NCBI GenBank assembly: GCA_008508345.1 | Contig: QNGE01000439.1 | Coordinates: 64,927-128,926, forward strand | DNA: 64,000 nt | From: Paragonimus westermani | Lineage: Eukaryota > Platyhelminthes > Trematoda > Plagiorchiida > Troglotrematidae | Reading direction: 5' to 3' | Shown: one piece after another, positions 1 to 11,860 of the stretch | How the letters are laid out: every line of letters begins with the position of its first letter | Numbering within the stretch: the first letter of the stretch is position 1 | Position numbers and translations under genes: made by a program | The notes under the pieces: generated by a model | Databases searched by the model: none | Seen by the model: the letters and a program-made list of their open reading frames with translations, nothing else | Told to the model about the DNA's origin: nothing

Positions 1-601
1 TGTAGTGAGATCACCTTCGACGTCCCCAAAATTCTAAACGCCCCGCGACGTGAGATTTGACTTGCCAGTACCACCGCGCCCGTTCACATTACCTTGTGAA
101 TGTAAATTTACTACAGATCACTAGCATCAAAGTTAGTGGGTCGGCATAAGTATCGCAGTTTTGCTTGTAGCTGTGTATTGAATCCGAACCATCTCTACTC
201 CTGTAGGTTACATTCACTAGGATAACAATGTTGAGCTATTACCGTTAGGAACGCTGCTTAACCAGTCTAACGCTTGTATGAATTCTGAAGGTCGACTGGA
301 ATTTTTCGTCGATGCACTCTTCCACTCTGGCGGCTGCTGTGCGGTTGTACTCAAGGTGCTCTCACATCTAACTCCCTAGCACCCTTTAATTGTTACGTTG
401 AAGTCTGTTGTGAACGGTGAGTAAGTCAATAAATAAAGTTTGTTCGCAGATTCATCGCTTTCTCCCTGCGACTTCCGATTCACGGTAGCATAAGGTTGGG
501 GAAACCTTCGGCGTACGAATTCAAGAACTAACACTACAGATATAAGACTGCTTTGTAGTATTACGCCGAACAACTATATTTATGAAAAGTAAGTTTGAAA
601 A
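1..601. other. No gene seen
   Basis: I see no supportable coding region, RNA gene or clear repeat here. It is upstream of the Penelope-like relic and may hold eroded 5' sequence of that element, but no motif proves this. Confidence 0.4.
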
Positions 602-2027
602 ATGCCTGTAATAAAACAGAAGGAGATAATTGATCAGGCCACATTCGAGCGTATCCGTCCCACTAGAAAAATGGTCCCTAGGTTATACGGTCTGCCCAAA
701 GTGCACAAAGCATGCGAGCCTATGAGATCCATTTTAGATATGTGCAACTCGCCTTATCATACCCTGGCCGGTCTGCTCGAACACAGTCTCCGAAAAATGT
801 TTCACTTGATTGACGCAATCCGAGACCCGAACCTAAACAATCAAAAAATGTTCTCATTGGATGTTGCCTCGTATTTTTACGAACAAGCCTTTACAAGAGA
901 CAATTGACTACTTGTGTAATTACATCGGGCATCCCAAAAGATGAACTAGGAGAACCGCTGGTGTTTCGTCCAAGTAACGTTCAGTATTTGTTCAACAATG
1001 CGATCTACCGACAGAGATATGGAGTGGCAATAGACTCGCCTGTAGGTTCCTTGTTAGCTGACGTTTCCATGAGTAAACTAGAGACTAACCAATTGGGTAC
1101 GGTCATCGAACAAATCGCATTTTACAAACGTTATGTTGATGATATTTTTTGCGTCATCAACGAGAACGCTGACAGTTATGACAGCTTTTTACTCAGCCCA
1201 CAACAGTATTAAAGTTACCAAGGAATCTGATAACGATGATCAAATAAATTTTTGGGACGTTGGCACAGAGAGAGGCGAAGACGGTTCAACCAGACGAAAT
1301 GTGTACAGGAAACAGACTTGGAGTGACCAGTACATTCAGTTCGACAGGTTTGTTCCGCTAAATCAAAAGCGAATCCTCATAAGATGCCTGACGGGTAGAG
1401 CGTTAAAGATCTGCACCCCTGACATTTTACAAACCGAGAGACTTTCTACAAGAAGTGTTCATGCACAATGGCTACCCAATGCGTTTCATCGAGAAGGCGA
1501 TGCAGTCGGTAAAGTTGAAACTCAAGCCACCCTCTGTGAATAAGAAACTTGCGTTTATTAATCTTCATTTCAAGGGAGATCCCATGGCCGAAATTGTTTC
1601 AAGACTGCTCAGACATTCAGTCGAAACAACCTACCTTGCCGCTCAATTGTGCATCAGTTTCCGTTCAACACCCGTTATCATGTCACAACTCAAAGACAAA
1701 CTTCCATGTTTTACAACCAATTGTTGTGTGTATTCATTTGTTTGCTCGTGTGGAGCATCATATATTGGTCTTACTGCAAGGCGATTGTCTGACAGAGTGT
1801 GTGAACCTCATCCTGCGTGGTTGAACAGTGGTGTGATTGAAACGGTTTCAAGCGCGATTGTTGCTTATTTGACCGACTTCAATAATTCTGTCGGTAAGAA
1901 AAATGCCTTTCGGATTGTCTACCGAGTGCCAAGGAATCGATCAAAAATGGTGAGATTCCGAGTCCGATTGCGAAACCCTGACCTCTGTGCCCAGAAGAAG
2001 TTCGTGCGGACACTTAACCTCCCCTGA
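602..2027 (+). pseudogene. Penelope-like retroelement, RT plus GIY-YIG, decayed
   Basis: Remnant of a Penelope-like element (PLE), whose product pairs a telomerase-related reverse transcriptase with a GIY-YIG endonuclease. Family signatures appear in order over four overlapping frame segments: RLYGLPKVHK near 685-715, an SPYHTLAGLLEH-type motif near 750-780, SPVGSLLAD near 1037, the catalytic YKRYVDDIFC near 1123-1152, INFWDV near 1247, YRKQTW near 1302, and NGYPMRFIEKAM near 1462-1500. The C-terminal part carries a Cys-rich segment followed by CGASYIGLTARRLSDRV near 1755-1800, which is the GIY-YIG core (here SYIG), and ends with LCAQKKFVRTLNLP just before a TGA. Reading-frame changes lie near 905, 1150-1210 and 1455, so no intact product is possible. 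Part of the RT core between the SLDVASYF motif and SGIPKDE is missing. The RT Asp pair is still present. Confidence 0.85.
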
Positions 2028-2141
2028 CCCACAATCAATCAAACCGATGATTTGGAACAGTGATTGCGTAAGTGAAAACAAACAGTCGTCCATGATCTAT
2101 AATGACCGTCTTGCTGACTCACCCTGCTTGCCGTTACCTTA

Positions 2142-2147
2142 TTTATT
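2142..2147 (-). terminator. Poly(A) signal of the minus-strand lectin-like gene
   Basis: Read on the minus strand this is AATAAA. It lies about 120 nt downstream of the proposed stop codon at 2268-2266, a normal distance for a short 3' UTR. It supports the adjacent exon as terminal rather than spliced further. AT-rich DNA produces this hexamer by chance, so it is supporting evidence only. Confidence 0.45.
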
Positions 2148-2265
2148 GTGTTGCAATTTGCTTGATAATCAAACGCAGAAAACAAGTCTTATTCCCTACT
2201 CTGTCGTTCTAATGCCAAATCTGTCAGTGTGCTGGTTCAGTGTTGTTACAGGGTTTACCTACACA

Positions 2266-2597
2266 TCATAACAGGCGCACGCTTCGATTAGACAATTCCG
2301 TAAACCCGAAAACACGATCCCTCACTTTGATGAAGCCATCTGGTCCTGTAAGTGCATAGGCATACATCTTTCTCATAGGTTCCCAATTCCGCGTCGCATC
2401 ACTCGCTTGGATAGCATCTAACTCATCTTGCATTGAATGATAGTAATCTGCGGCAAGATACATCGGGTTCGGAGGATAGGTAAGTCCTTCCAACGGAACT
2501 AGCTCTTCCATCATGTTCGTGTAGTCCGCATAGTCAGGCACGACCTCCGGCGGTTCAGGGACAGGGGGTTTGGGTTTCGTACCCAGGAGATACAGTT
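2266..2597 (-). CDS. Terminal exon of mucin/LamG-like gene, acidic Pro/Tyr-rich tail
   Basis: Last proposed exon. The acceptor on the minus strand is a good pyrimidine tract ending CTTTCAG directly before 2597. The exon begins with two bases (AA) that complete a Glu codon with the single G left by the exon at 5276-5485. It encodes about 109 residues: a short hydrophobic strand (LYLLGT), a proline-rich linker (KPKPPVPEPPEVVPD), then an acidic Tyr/Met-rich segment (YADYTNMMEELVPLEG, YLAADYYHSMQDELDAI) and a TGA stop. I recognise no domain in the tail and see no membrane segment. An alternative GTGAGG donor after 2326 could splice it onward in phase 0, unlike the phase-1 junctions upstream; AATAAA shortly downstream favours termination here. 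Confidence 0.65.
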
Positions 2598-5275
2598 CTG
2601 AAAGAGTAGAACCGGTACCAAGGTCGTTAGATAGTATGACTTCGAACATCACATGAATGGCCAGTCTATAAAATGTACAAGCTTGTAACAAGGTGAAAAT
2701 CGCTCACACCTCACCGCAACGTTTGCATCTAAATGAACGTTTTGGTTCAAAAATAAACGTCACTCGAATTTAACGTTTACTCGTCAGAGGTCGTCGGTGC
2801 CCTGGTCAGAACAGAAACTATCGCTGAAACGCTCAGCATGGTGAGACGTGTGTTATCCACTGCTGCCTTGAGAACACACTAGGAATTACCGGATTAGTAT
2901 GTTTGAATGGTCAATCACAAATTTTGTGAACAGTGCTCAAGTGCTCTTACTGTCTTGTTCGGCGTTAAACCACAGATGTCTAAAACTTCCCAATCAAGTT
3001 GAGAGCTCAGGTTTTTTCTAAACTGTTGGGAAATTTTCCCGAATACTGATGACAATTTGAGTATTTTAAGTGATGTAGGCTGGCAGTATCCAACCTTGAT
3101 CGTAGCGTCAAAATTCCTATTACACATTTTTGAGTGACAAAATGTAAAAAACGAGCACTGGATTTTGGTTCTGTTTACCTTCCAACTATGGAGAATACGG
3201 CTGACATAGACTAGACACTCTCCCATTGACTGGATTCTGTGAGTTCAACTAGATTGAGCAGTCCTAATCATGGATTTACTTTGTCTCCTATGGTGATGAC
3301 CAAGCAGTCAGAGCGTTGCTCACAACCACTCACATGTGATAAGCTGATCGTCTATAAAGTGAGGTCAGTTGCACAGTATGCAATAAAGTTGTTCTGTAAG
3401 GAATTAAAGCTTCACCGTGGAATAGCCATGCACCCTCACTTGGGTCGAACAGAGAGGGAGCTTAATTTTAGTGGTTCCCTTTTAAAGAGGATGAACGGAA
3501 GATTTACCTGAATGCAACAGCCGCAGTCAAGTATAGGTGATGATCGGTGTATATCAAGTTTTCCTCTGGTTAGAGTTCGCCAGCAGTATATATCCGTAAT
3601 ACTGGATAATTGGATCCTCGGACAAACGTCGGACCATAGAACTCAGAGTTCCTTCAAAAATCTTTCTACAGGCTATAGGGTAACGAAGGTTCCTACCACC
3701 ATGCCTCATAGCTGGCCACAGTTCTTGTTTGACCACCGTGACCTAACTGCGTGTGGGAAGCCACTATTTGTGATTTGCCATCCGATTTCTTACCGGAGGA
3801 CGGTTTGAAGTTTGTGACCGCTTAACTCTGAACAGAGTTACTTTATCTACCACTTACCACCTCTTTCAGCATTGTTTGCGTCTTTCAAATGTGTGTGAAT
3901 GTTTTGAACTCGTAAAGGATTACCGGAATGATTGTTTTTTGTTTCCTTTGTGTAGTTCACTGGGGGCTGCTAACGTAGTAGGGACCAGCGATTGCAATGT
4001 ACTACACACGCCATCACTGTTCACTGATGAGGCAGGAACACAGATTCTGACACTGAAGTAACCGCGAGAAAAACACAACAGGCATTGGAGTGTAGCACGG
4101 CATGAATTGGTTCTTGGTACACAAAGGATCTGTGCATCGAAGCCCGTGGCAACCGTGACGTTTTGAGACTAGTGGCGTACACGGATGGGTGTTTTTTGTA
4201 GTCATGTTGGGGCGCATAATCCATGTAGTGGTTTTCGAAATAAACAAACTTTCGCGCCTACAGTATGATCGCTGGTCATCATTACACCAGTAGACCATTC
4301 ATGACCAGACGGTACGCCACACTAACACTACAGACCACTACGGACCACGATAATAGTGTTACCTGTCCATAAGTCCCACGTAACTATAAGCTCTATGTTC
4401 ACGACATGCTAATCAGTAAAACACATACAAGCCACCTTCCTCAGTAAAACAAAACTGCACACAACTGAAATGGTTTGTACTAAATGACTTACTACAAACA
4501 AACTACTCTCACGTTTAAAGTGGGTCATTTTCCATCTCAACAACGCTGTTTATCCGCAAATGTGAATTAGCCCGCTAGTCTATCGCACTGCCATAGCTGT
4601 TCGGAAATGCTAGTCCTATAAGTCATGAGTGAACCGAATAAGTGGCCACCAATAAGTGCTGATCGTCAACTCCCAAAAGAACTTGAAAGTTTCACGTTTT
4701 ACCCTAACAAACAATTAACACTGAATGAGAAAATTCATTCAGCTCGCTCAAGGTCAGACGCATTGGTATTCCGGTAACGCTGAAAACTGTGGTGTCACCT
4801 GACTATGTAACAACGAACCAATGTAGATTGGCATGAGTGAATAAAATTTAGCTAATTCTTTCGCTGTTTTGCTCATAACAAATTCACATCAGGTGTATTA
4901 TGGTTTAAATTCCGGTGAACACCATGGGTTCGCTTAAATCATCCATTGTCTATACATCGATGACATCTTAACTGTTTGCGCCATTTATCTGAAACCAAAG
5001 CGAGACACTGCATCGTAGGTTCCAATGCACATGACACACGCTTTGTTTGCCCTCTGGCGCATCTAGCAATTTTATTGTTCGGAGTGTCACGTCGGAAAAT
5101 ATGAAGAATACTACCGCTCTACTTATTTCTTGTTGAGCTTTTCAACAAACAGAGTAAGACCTTGATTCGAACTTGATACTACTGATAACATTTTAATGAA
5201 TTGTTAACCGTTGCTCAGTCAACACACAGAATTGGTCACTTCCAACTTAACCATACCCGTAAATAATTTGCTCAC
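2598..5275 (-). other. Intron with one copy of a dispersed repeat
   Basis: Proposed intron between the last two exons. It holds one copy of a roughly 300-bp dispersed repeat (3985-4290, listed separately). I see no other exon candidate with good splice sites. Confidence 0.45.
3985..4290. repeat. Dispersed repeat, copy 1 of 2 in window
   Basis: Collinear with 11545-11860. Shared landmarks in the same order include a CACTGATGAGGCA / CAGTAGTGAGGCA block, AGGCATTGGA, a block ending TTGGTTCTTG, a GTTTTTTGTAGTC-like block and a late TGTAGTG block. The family is not identified. No coding capacity is shared, so it is either a non-autonomous element or the non-coding end of a larger one. Confidence 0.55.
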
Positions 5276-5485
5276 CTTTGCCACCGGTGATATACTCAAG
5301 CGACTGTAGCGGCCAATACCACAACGTTACACTGGAAATTTCTAAGCCATAGGTTGTGCTCTGCGAAATCTTCATATCATTCTCGTTGACCGTGCATCCT
5401 AGCCACAGAGCGGATGGATCCATATCAACTCCGAGAATTTCTTGTCCAGTGTAGTGCGTCTTTTCTGCTAGCACGATTTTGTTCA
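5276..5485 (-). CDS. LamG/ConA-like domain exon, C-terminal strands
   Basis: A 210-nt exon (2+69 codons+1) between a TTAG acceptor above 5485 and an AAAG|GTGAGC donor below 5276. It begins with VNKIVLAEKTHYTG once the split codon is filled, continues with DMDPSALWLGCTVNEND, and ends with GLEISSVTLWYWPL and EYITGGKG. The order 'small hydrophobic strand, WLGC, then a strand ending in LWYWPL' is the C-terminal half of concanavalin-A/LamG-type jelly rolls, in which a glycine-rich strand precedes the last core strand and a 'PL' turn. Such domains usually bind glycans or proteins outside cells. The phase matches both neighbours, and the sequence looks conserved rather than random. Confidence 0.75.
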
Positions 5486-5809
5486 CTAACAGCTAAGCAA
5501 AATGTTAAGGCGAGTAAACCATGGGTGAGTTTGGGACGTCATAAACCGAAATGTTCCAGTATTTAGACATCAATGAAACTGGGGTTGAGTGCTTCAGTGA
5601 AATAGCAGTGTTTGTCGCCAGCATCAATTTAATGAACTCAATGAATTCGGACGGGTGAATAACAGATGTGCAGGTTGAGACAGAACAAACGGAACATTTA
5701 TATAATTTTCAACAGTTTTACAACCTTGTCTGGTTTTAAGTTCAACCATAGACTACAAAGAATATTACTGATGATTGGTCAGAGGATTGGTTGATTTCAA
5801 TTGAATGTC

Positions 5810-5880
5810 ATTGATAACCCTAGCTAGCCACCTTTGAAAAGAAGCCGTACATTCGAGTTTCGTTCTTGTTGAGATACATG
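5810..5880 (-). repeat. tRNA-derived SINE, internal fragment
   Basis: The reverse complement matches the middle of the SINE family: a GAACGAAACTCGA block followed by GGCTTCTTTTCAAAGG. Neither A nor B box is kept. It lies directly against a second copy in the opposite orientation. Confidence 0.5.
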
Positions 5881-5888
5881 ATATTTTG

Positions 5889-6078
5889 ATCCTGCCTAAA
5901 ATGCGATCAGTGCCACACTGGTCATCAAGGTTGCCTCATAAAAAACGTGGCAGCAATAACACGCACTACTGCGGAGCTCTAACAAGAGCAAAATTCTAGT
6001 CTAGTGGGTCTTCTTGAAAGAGGCTGTTCACAAAGTCTGTCCGCATGAAGAAACCGCAATTAAGTGTAGGTGATGGTT
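5889..6078 (+). repeat. tRNA-derived SINE, diverged copy
   Basis: It begins with the family 5' motif CCTGCCTAA and the GGTTGCCTCAT block, continues through a GCACTACTG / GAGCTCTAACAAGAGC block, TCTAGTCTAGTG, and CTTCTTGAAAGAGGCTG, and ends in the GAAACCGCAATTAAG tail region. The B-box segment is largely lost, so this copy is unlikely to be transcribed by RNA polymerase III. Confidence 0.6.
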
Positions 6079-9000
6079 AGCCTAATACATAACACAGGTA
6101 AACTGTCTAATAGATTGCCCCCATGCATGTGAAAAAAGCGGTATGCAACGGTTATCAAAATTGGCTTCACGATAGATATGTTTCATGACATCCTTAGAGA
6201 CATATTTGCGAGTACGGTAAATAGATTTGCGAAGTGCTGTAAGAAGGATCAGTGCACTCTGTGGCAAATTTCAAACGCTGTCCTCCATTTTGGTCAACAA
6301 GATATGATTCAATTTGCACCAGTATTCCCCGGGTAACCTCTCGGATAATTCGGGAAATTTTCTACTCAGGAGAAGACTATTTTTTCTTCCCAGCAAGTAC
6401 TCGGTAGCAAATTACCTTGGTGCATAAAAGTTAACTGTTCGTGATGATCACCTTATGAATTGAAAAGAGAACTGTGAATTGCAGGCCCAAGAAAGCAGAC
6501 CCCAGGATGTTCTCAAGTCTAAATTGAACATTACTCACAACTGATTCCACTTTTCGTTTCCTACAAACACTTCCAAGCCGACTATCTGTAAGAACAAAGC
6601 AATTTAGTCAGCTTTTACTCTTGTTAGAGTTCTTCAACTATATGCTTTCATGATTCAGGTAACTGAGGAACAAAATTACAACGTCCCATTTAATGTAGCC
6701 CATTCTGCATGTAAGTACTGTGTACTTTGTTATGGGACACTGTTACGGTAACATTATCCCAGCTCAAAGCCGTTGTAACCCGTCAGATCTATCGTAAAGC
6801 CTGCTTTAAGAAACTGGTGAAACTTAAAAAGTTGTAGGCCTAATGTTTAGGCTCCATATGTCTCTTTATAGAAAAACATACAATTCTAACGGTTAAGTGG
6901 GTACTTGAACAGCAGTCATATCAACACAGCTCACTGTCCGCCGTGGTTTTCATCCCCGGAGCAAGATTTTAAACGATTCATTCCAATTATTGTTATTACG
7001 CCTAAATTTTTCACCTATTGAGGCTAATTACTATTGCGAATCCTAAAGGGCAACTCCGGTTCGCGTATATTTTGAGGTGAACCTGTCGGCCACTTCTGTG
7101 GTTTTACATTGCACCTGGCTAAACCACTATAGATAAATGTTCAACAAAAATCCTGAATATGTAGCCTCCAGGTGGGCAGCTAGTTTCGGTCACGCGTGAT
7201 CCGTTCAAGACCAAAATGTCTCATAAATTTTAAATTTTTTAAAATGTGCAAAGACTAATCGATAGATGATTTCTCCAATGAGCTCTTATAACGGGACCTA
7301 TAAAACTGTCAGCTTCCGTGAAGATAAGGACCACGGTGGCTTGTTGAATGAAAGAAGATGGTTATTCAACAACCTTTCACGTGGATAATGATAGTCAAAA
7401 TGGGAATCTAAACAACGCTAATAATATGCAATACATCTGCTCATCGGGACCGATTTTTCTCCGAATGGACGCATCAGGTGGAGGCATTCAAAATACCATT
7501 CGGTTTCATACATATGGTTTCCAGTCACCGGCTCAGCCGTAAAAATCGTCATTCTCCAAGACACACTGTTTGTTAGTTCTCGCAGACTTGTAAGCCTGTG
7601 TATTTTTAAAAAGGAACTATACTCCACTTCGTCGGGCAAATCAGTCATTCATGTTCTAGTGGCATTCAACAATTAGTGTGAGGATAGTGGTGCGTGATAA
7701 CTGTTCTATTAAAAGTACGAAGTGATGTGCCAAGGGGGATGTAGGCAAACGAGTAGAAGATTCTCGATGATAAACATCGAAGTCTGTCCGAAGTTTGGTG
7801 ACAATAAACATTTCTCCAAAGTGACTAACCAAAAACGATTCGCATCAGTGGTAATGGAATGCTACTGAAGACGAAGAAGTTGCAACTAAGGGTAAACGAG
7901 TATCATTTGAATGATTTTGCTTATAAACTTGCATACGATTGTGCAGACGGTAACAGTAATGATTTATTCCCAGTACCACAGGCAGAAGAGTTATAGTTTG
8001 AGAAACAAGCGGGAGAGTTGCCTGCCATACATTTTAATCACCTCGTTGTTCACGTTAAGCAACAACGATTGATGTCTTGAGAAGAACACTGAAGTGGGAG
8101 CACGTCGAGGATCGACGGTTCCAACAGTTATAAGAACCCCCTAAAAATACATCCTCTTGCTAGAAGTATTGACCAAAACTGTACAAAACTAGAACAAAAT
8201 ACTATCACCCTTTTATGGTGAATTAATTTGCTTGATAAGGTGGTTATAACAATTGCTGACAAGTAAAGCTACTAAATGTAAACAATAGTAATGGATCACA
8301 GCATAAAAATTCCTCCTGTTTTGGTTTCGATTTCTGAGTCTGTTAGAGAGGAGGGGGGTTGAAGTTGGAGAAAACCTGGCTCATGAAGGTGTGAACAACT
8401 CCAACGGCAAATTTGCATTGACTATTCGGGAGGAGATGCTTGTGACTCCACATCTGAGCATTGCCTAGTATAGAACATAAGTAGAATATATGAGTGATAG
8501 CCGAAAACTTGCTGGTCGAATATCCCATGTACGGTTGCTATTTGTTGATTCAAACTGAAAACGAAACCAGCGAGAGGGATGTGCTTGTGGACGGTCATCA
8601 AAAAGCATTAGCGACGATCGTCAGAGTCAGTCACAAATACTCATTCTTAACAAACTAGTCCAGCTGAGAAAAACACGAGCCTATGATTACATCTGAACGT
8701 ATCTCACCACAGTCTCTACTTTTCAGGCCACCGTCGAGAACTGACTAACAGAGATACAAGTGCAGTTCTCCTTCCTAGAGGAACTCTTCGTCTAAGGGCC
8801 ACTGTTTGAAAAGCTGGCGCGAGAGTTACAAAACACATTCCTCTCAACAGCCACTGCTCTAGAATCTACCGTGGATACTACTGGAATATAGCTAAGCTTG
8901 TTGGCACATTTTCACTACCTGCCCTCCAACAATGATTAACTTTCTCGTCCGTTGTGGTTAGTAACTGCAGCAGCAGGATTATCCCTGAAGCATGGGAACA

Positions 9001-9257
9001 AATCAAAAGTATTGCTGATAAATTTGAAGAGTAGTTGTTAACAGTTACTGAGTATGTACAACTGAAGACTGAGATTCACTAAGCATACTTTAAAGTGTTC
9101 ACGTCCAATTTCTAACGTTATGAGCATTAAGTTGTAGACACTTAATGCCGGAGATTTCTTAATTTCAGCGTTACATCGGGACTCCGATTGCTCACAATAT
9201 TTTACATCACTTGTGTTTTGGGCACAATCAGGCTATAAAGTATCATACTTAACTCAC

Positions 9258-9388
9258 CTTTAGGGTTTCGGTACTTTTGCCCCAAATAACGCCAATATTC
9301 GTCCACTGGTTTAACAGTTTGATATAAGGAGCACCGATAGACCACCTGAGTGTGTTTGTCCATAGTTCGAATCGAAGCTCGCCATTTT
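9258..9388 (-). CDS. LamG/ConA-like domain exon, central strands
   Basis: A 131-nt exon (1+43 codons+1). The acceptor reads TTCATAG above 9388 and the donor AAAG|GTGAGT below 9258 is near-perfect. It encodes KWRASIRTMDKHTQVVYRCS, then a segment ending EYWRYLGQKYRNPK. A Trp followed by alternating hydrophobic residues and a TMD turn fits the central 'W-x-V-x-x-T-x-D' strand of LamG-like jelly rolls. The one-base start needs a preceding exon that ends with two bases, which the 58-nt exon at 10075-10132 supplies. Its one-base end joins the two-base start at 5485. Confidence 0.7.
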
Positions 9389-10074
9389 CTATGAAGAGTT
9401 GGAAGCCACGGGCAGTTTCCGGTCCTTGGTTTTAATGGTGGGAGGATTTCATGCAAAAAGTAAGTCAGGTGAAGGAGTTCCTATAAAATATTTGTTTGAA
9501 CTGACTAATCCACACACAGCAATACAGTGGTCAACACACTTAGGCCGTCACATCAATGAAAAACCACAGAAATCATTCTGAGTGAATGAACAGTTCTATG
9601 AAGAAGTGACGATTATATGAAATTGAGGGCGGCTTATGGTAAATAACATTGCTGTGAGCAATCAGATGTACGGCCTAACTGTTCACTGTCTTCTTACCAA
9701 CAAATATTTTCAAACTGTGCGCCTTCTGATCGTTCACCTATCTCCTTAGCTGATCAACCCGGTCACTGGGCAATGTAAGCACTGGCTTCGATTTGTTCAG
9801 CAAAGTATAAAATGGTTTTTGTTTACGCTTTAAATAAGATTGTTTATCTTCCCCCACATAGTCCATGGCTCGCGTGATTAGGAGCCCAACAATGCAAACG
9901 TCTGTACTGAGTTCTAATCTCTACTGGACTACGAGAGTGTCCATCGATTGCTATCCATTGCGATTTAATTTTGGCGCGGTCGTGTTGAAGAAGGTCCACA
10001 GGGCGCTGCTTAATAGCTCACCCTACTAAAGTAAGTATGCGTTAAACTGGACTGAAATACATGAAGTTATCTAC
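9389..10074 (-). other. Short intron, no other feature
   Basis: Intron between two LamG-domain exons. A possible 52-nt alternative exon near 9694-9745, with a TTG|GTAAGA donor, was considered and set aside because its acceptor is poor. Confidence 0.4.
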
Positions 10075-10132
10075 CGGCCAAAGATTTTTACAGCCCACAA
10101 ACAAGCAGATGGTGCCATAGGAAGGACTGTGT
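10075..10132 (-). CDS. LamG/ConA-like domain mini-exon
   Basis: A 58-nt exon (2+18 codons+2) bounded by a TTTGAAG acceptor and a CCG|GTAGAT donor on the minus strand. It encodes TVLPMAPSACLWAVKIFG. With the split codons filled it links the ATG-type strand end of the 16-kb exon to RKWRASIRT of the next exon. It converts phase 1 to phase 2, which is exactly what its neighbours require, and the sequence CLWAVKIFG is plausible for the short strand before the conserved Trp. The pyrimidine tract is only moderate. It is the sole candidate I found in this 6.6-kb gap that satisfies both phases with acceptable sites. Confidence 0.55.
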
Positions 10133-11544
10133 CTTCAAACAAGTTGGGTATAAACATGCTATAAAAGTCCACATTGCCGTGTGAGAAACGGGAAGCTCTG
10201 TGTGTAGTGTAGAATGAACAGAAGAGAGACAGGAAATTACTGATGTTCTGTGTGCAAAAGTACATGCAAAAGTCATCCGACAAATCTTTTGTCTCTTCCT
10301 GAAGAATGAAGCTATTCCAATCGCCCGGAACATTTAAAATGCTGTGTAATCTGAAGCTTGTATCCATTTTTTCGAACTTTTGCATTCAAACGCGTTCATG
10401 AGATTAGTACAATAAAACCTTCCTGCCATCTTGCTAGTTCAATGTAACATTTTACCATAAAAGGTTATCGTCAATAAAAAAATGTATGAAGCTTTTCCGG
10501 TTAATTAACGGATGCCGAACCTATTAATGTCAGGTATAATCTGTCGTTATATAGCTGACGAAATTTTAATGCTATACGCCACTGAGAGTGGAAAGTTGAA
10601 CCAGAAGGAACGAAATGGATTGAGAGCAACGTGACCCTTTCCCAAGTGGTGATTGCTGAATTTGTTCATAAACTATTTATTACAGCTTGTCGAATATACG
10701 TTAGTGCCATCCTTTAGTCCCAGCTTAATTAAAACTCCATTTCCTCTCCTGCATACCAGCTGTCTATAGTTGCACCCGTGCGTCATTTCATGAGTAGTAT
10801 AGTAGCGTCGTTCACATAATGATCAGATCACTGGCTGTAACTGCAAACAAACGATCTGTAACTCACACTGTCGGTTGATTTACCGGTCTAGTGAGGGAGA
10901 GTTTCAACCCATAGAGCACGGATTCGAACATGAACCATACTACTCCTGTTTGATTAGTAACTGTCGAAACAATCACTAATAAAAGTGGTGAACTTTTTTT
11001 GGTTTACAACAAAAACATTCACTCTAGATAAGGCAATCTGAATCGAATTGGCATAGTTCATATCGACTGTTGTGAATAGGCGGAACCATAATACAAACGC
11101 TTTGATCTTGGCTGCTGATTGATTGTTCTTTAGGGCATTCATTGTTTCATATTTTTTCAAAGGTAACGTTTAAGATGGAGAAAACCAAACGCTGTGTGAA
11201 CGTGACTGGCAGTAAACATGCTGGTGGGTTTTTCAATGTTGGTGTTAGAGAAGAAATCAAGAGTAGACTGCGTAGAAATTTATCATAACCTTTGAAACTG
11301 AACATTCTGACCCAGTAGATTTGAGAAGGATTGGTCAACAGTAAACGTATAGGTGATCTAACGAACTCTCAAAAACTAATCAACAAGTACAATCGATAAA
11401 AACTGCAGTTTGTATGATAAAAATCAGCCCACCACATCAAGGGGTTTGCAGAGTACACAAGGGTTATTGAAACGTGCAATCAGTGAACGAAACTACCTAA
11501 CTTTAGATGAACCGTTAGCAACCTAAATGTCACAAGATAATGTA

Positions 11545-11860
11545 GTCAGGACGGTCGGTTGTACTACACTACTTACACCACCACTATTCAGTAGTGAGGC
11601 AACAGCACGGATTTCAACATCGAAATGGCCGCGGGACAAATACGGGAAAGATACGGGAATAGGCATTGGAATGCAACATCGCATAGATTGGTTCTTGTAA
11701 CACGAATGCACTGAACACCATAGAGACTGGGACGACATGAGACCGGTGTCGTGTGCAAATGAGTGTGTTTTATTTGTAGTCCTGTTGAAACGTGTGACTT
11801 GTGTAGTGATGTCCCGAAGAAAGAACTTTTGTGTCATCACTGTTCTTGGCTCACAACAAT
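11545..11860. repeat. Dispersed repeat, copy 2 of 2 in window
   Basis: Collinear with 3985-4290 over about 300 bp, at visibly diverged identity. Here the AGGCATTGGA block is preceded by a near-duplication, AATACGGGAAAGATACGGGA. No shared open frame. Family unknown. Confidence 0.55.

Larger units (their letters stand above)
5486..9257 (-). other. Intron with SINE copies
   Basis: Proposed intron. It contains a minus-orientation SINE piece (about 5810-5880) followed by a longer plus-orientation SINE copy (5889-6078). Near 7085-7103 there is a short block, CGGCCACTTCTGTGGTTTT, that recurs at 62231-62249. No further exon with good splice sites was found. Confidence 0.45.

Noticed and set aside
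9694..9745. Alternative 52-nt exon (AKEIGERSEGAQFENIC-like) linking the lectin-domain exons, with a good GTAAGA donor
   Set aside because: The phase fits, but the acceptor (GGGTTGATCAG) has no pyrimidine tract and the translation does not look like a jelly-roll strand. The 10075-10132 exon is better.
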